Source of the DNA: an uncultured Ruminococcus sp.
GTDB taxonomy: Bacteria > Bacillota > Clostridia > Monoglobales > Monoglobaceae
Reading direction: 5' to 3'
Length of the DNA: 32,764 bases
Assembly: GCA_902760955.1 (NCBI GenBank)
Contig: CACWIG010000017.1
Span: forward strand, 1 to 32,764
A program made the position numbers and the translations under genes. The notes beneath the pieces were generated by a model, which worked only from the letters and a program-made list of their open reading frames with translations, was not told where the DNA came from and did not search any database. Within the stretch, counting starts at the first letter, position 1. Each line of letters begins with the position of its first letter. Positions 31,651 to 32,764 of this stretch are shown one piece after another.

Positions 31651-32437
31651 GGTAAAAACCGTTGCTGATGTAATCGAAGAATTAGCACCTAAGGACTTAG
31701 CCGAAAGCTGGGATAACGTGGGTTTAATGGTAGGCGATATGGAACAGAGTGTAAATAAAATATTCGTATGCCTTGATATAACATCTGAAAACGTGGCACA
31801 AGCAATATCAATCGGTGCCGATATGATTGTGTCACACCACCCTCTTATATTTTCGCCTATGAAACGTATTATCGAAAGTGATATATCAGGCAGTATTGTT
31901 CGTGCCCTTATTCAGAATAATATTTCTGCTTATTCTGCCCACACAAACCTTGACCACGCAACAGGCGGTACAAATGACGCATTGGCGTACAAATTGGGGC
32001 TTGAAAATGTAAGACGTTTTACCGACGAAGAATGTTGTGACGAATTCGGCAAACCAATATGCAATATTGGCAGAGTCGGCACTCTTGAATATCCAATGAC
32101 AATAGAGGACTTTGTCAGCTACACTAAAAGCGTTTTGGGTTGCAGTTCGATAAAATATGTGGGTACCCCAGGTGACACAGTAACAACAATTGCAGTATGC
32201 TCAGGCTCAGGCGGTGACGGCATTTATTCTGCATATCACGCAGGTGCTGATGTGTATGTTACTGCCGATGTCCGTCATCACGAGGCACAGCTCGCCTTTG
32301 AGTTAGGATTAAATCTGATAGACGCAGGGCACTTTGAAACAGAAAATACAATATGTGAATTTATGAAGGAATACCTTGAAGAAAACCTACCTGGGATTTC
32401 GGTTGTTTCCTCAACGGCAGAGCCTTATTTAAAATAA
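31643..32437 (+). CDS. Nif3-like dinuclear metal center protein (YqfO family, short form)
   Basis: A 264-residue Nif3/DUF34 protein that binds two metal ions. ATG 31643 (M-Y-K-V-K-T-V) is chosen since GGAGG lies 9 bases upstream. Metal ligand motifs are V-S-H-H-P-L at 63-68 (His65 and His66), H-T-N-L-D at 100-104 (Asp104) and the C-terminal G-H-F-E-T-E (His and Glu). The first motif E-S-W-D-N-V-G-L is also standard. The length is the short form; it lacks the PII-like insert that makes Bacillus YqfO about 370 residues. Members have been linked to GTP cyclohydrolase-like folds and metal handling, but the cellular role is not settled. Its start overlaps trmK by 8 bases. A hairpin repeat follows the stop. 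Confidence 0.92.
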   Translation: MYKVKTVADVIEELAPKDLAESWDNVGLMVGDMEQSVNKIFVCLDITSENVAQAISIGADMIVSHHPLIFSPMKRIIESDISGSIVRALIQNNISAYSAHTNLDHATGGTNDALAYKLGLENVRRFTDEECCDEFGKPICNIGRVGTLEYPMTIEDFVSYTKSVLGCSSIKYVGTPGDTVTTIAVCSGSGGDGIYSAYHAGADVYVTADVRHHEAQLAFELGLNLIDAGHFETENTICEFMKEYLEENLPGISVVSSTAEPYLK

Positions 32438-32446
32438 AATAGATAA

Positions 32447-32468
32447 CGGCAGGAGCAATCTCCTGCCG
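32447..32468. repeat. Palindromic repeat after nif3, possible weak terminator
   Basis: CGGCAGGA (32447-32454) and TCCTGCCG (32461-32468) pair exactly around GCAATC. It belongs to the GGCAGGAGCAA family, but its second half is re-symmetrised. It starts 9 bases after the nif3 stop. No T-run follows, so termination is uncertain. Confidence 0.65.
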
Positions 32469-32473
32469 CTCAA

Positions 32474-32764
32474 ACTGTCAAAAAACTTTATCTACTACAA
32501 GCTAATCTATTTAAAAACAATTGTATGGGACATCGTCCTCTTTTGTCCCACAAGCCGATTTACACGTTTGTAGGGGACGGCGTCCTCGACGTCCCGAAAA
32601 GTCCTTTGCATATTCGCAGGCGTTTCTGTGGGACGTCGAGGACGCCGTCCCCTACAATTTATTTTGTGTAGTTTTAAATATGATACAAGATGTAATGTTC
32701 CGTGATTCCCGACAAACCGCTATATCAGACTTTCTTAATAGCCTCTAATCGGCAGGAGCAATCT
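32474..32764. mobile_element. Degenerate MITE-like element and repeat cluster (likely 32474-32743)
   Basis: No gene lies after nif3. The segment holds a GGGACATCGTCC…GTCCCA palindrome (32527-32550), a GTAGGGGACGGCGTCCTCGA unit (32568-32596) and an inverted GGGACGTCGAGGACGCCG unit (32629-32658). The part 32629-32745 aligns with 26055-26172, ending in ACTTTCTTAATAGCC (32729-32743), a 13-of-15 match to the 15-bp inverted end there. A degraded left end CTGTCAAAAAACT may lie at about 32475-32488. A further GGCAGGAGCAATCT unit starts at 32750 and runs off the window. Confidence 0.55.

Noticed and set aside
32521..32748. Open frame after nif3, as a possible gene
   Set aside because: It also reads through the dispersed repeats and the degenerate MITE-like element, with no SD site and no recognisable protein pattern.

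Overview
The window looks like a chromosomal segment from an anaerobic, low-to-moderate GC Firmicute of the class Clostridia, probably an uncultured gut lineage. This rests on a class II alpha2-type glycyl-tRNA synthetase, RicT (YaaT), a dnaG-rpoD pair with trmK-nif3 nearby, three S-layer homology domains on a secreted protein, strong AGGAGG-type ribosome binding sites and consensus sigma-A promoters with 17-bp spacers. The species cannot be named from the sequence alone.

Layout. (1) 1-5295, plus strand: the end of a phage structural module. It holds an N4-gp56-type major capsid protein, a small protein, a probable head-tail adaptor, a probable beta-propeller tail nozzle and a probable internal virion protein, closed by a bidirectional terminator. 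The gene order is podovirus-like. (2) 5356-16581, minus strand: a ten-gene catabolic operon driven by a consensus promoter near 16660. In transcription order it encodes a fucose/arabinose isomerase-family protein, a GlcD/AGPS-like FAD dehydrogenase, an 8-Cys ferredoxin-type protein, a class II aldolase, a PfkB kinase, IolB, a LacX-like mutarotase, a DUF4867 protein, an FGGY kinase and a single-chain EtfB-EtfA fusion. (3) 16582-17372: a repeat-rich spacer followed by a promoter, a highly structured leader RNA and a terminator, placed just before a 61-aa ORF. (4) 17629-21127, minus strand: ricT, holB and glyQS. (5) 21208-24931: a secreted GHL10-type glycosidase-like protein with SLH domains, divergent from a PP2C phosphatase and a membrane-anchored FHA protein. 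(6) 25179-26021: a sugar-nucleotidyltransferase-like gene. (7) 26180-30531, minus strand: a CorC/HlyC-type membrane protein, rpoD and dnaG. (8) 30928-32437, plus strand: trmK and nif3.

How the genes work together. The catabolic operon combines two sugar-cleavage logics with an oxidation module. The first is isomerase, FGGY kinase and aldolase, as in fucose or arabinose degradation. The second is IolB, PfkB kinase and class II aldolase, which match the last three carbon-skeleton steps of myo-inositol degradation. The oxidation module is the FAD dehydrogenase, the Fe-S protein and the fused ETF, which resembles ETF-linked lactate/glycolate dehydrogenases. No transporter, regulator or other iol gene is present, so the substrate is unknown. 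This is the best candidate for an undescribed system here.

Intergenic DNA is unusually repetitive. About fifteen short palindromic units of three related types (built on GTAGGGGACGGCGTC, GGCAGGAGCAAGCCCC and GATGCCCACATCGTC) occur only between genes. Two or three larger MITE-like elements with terminal inverted repeats are also present.
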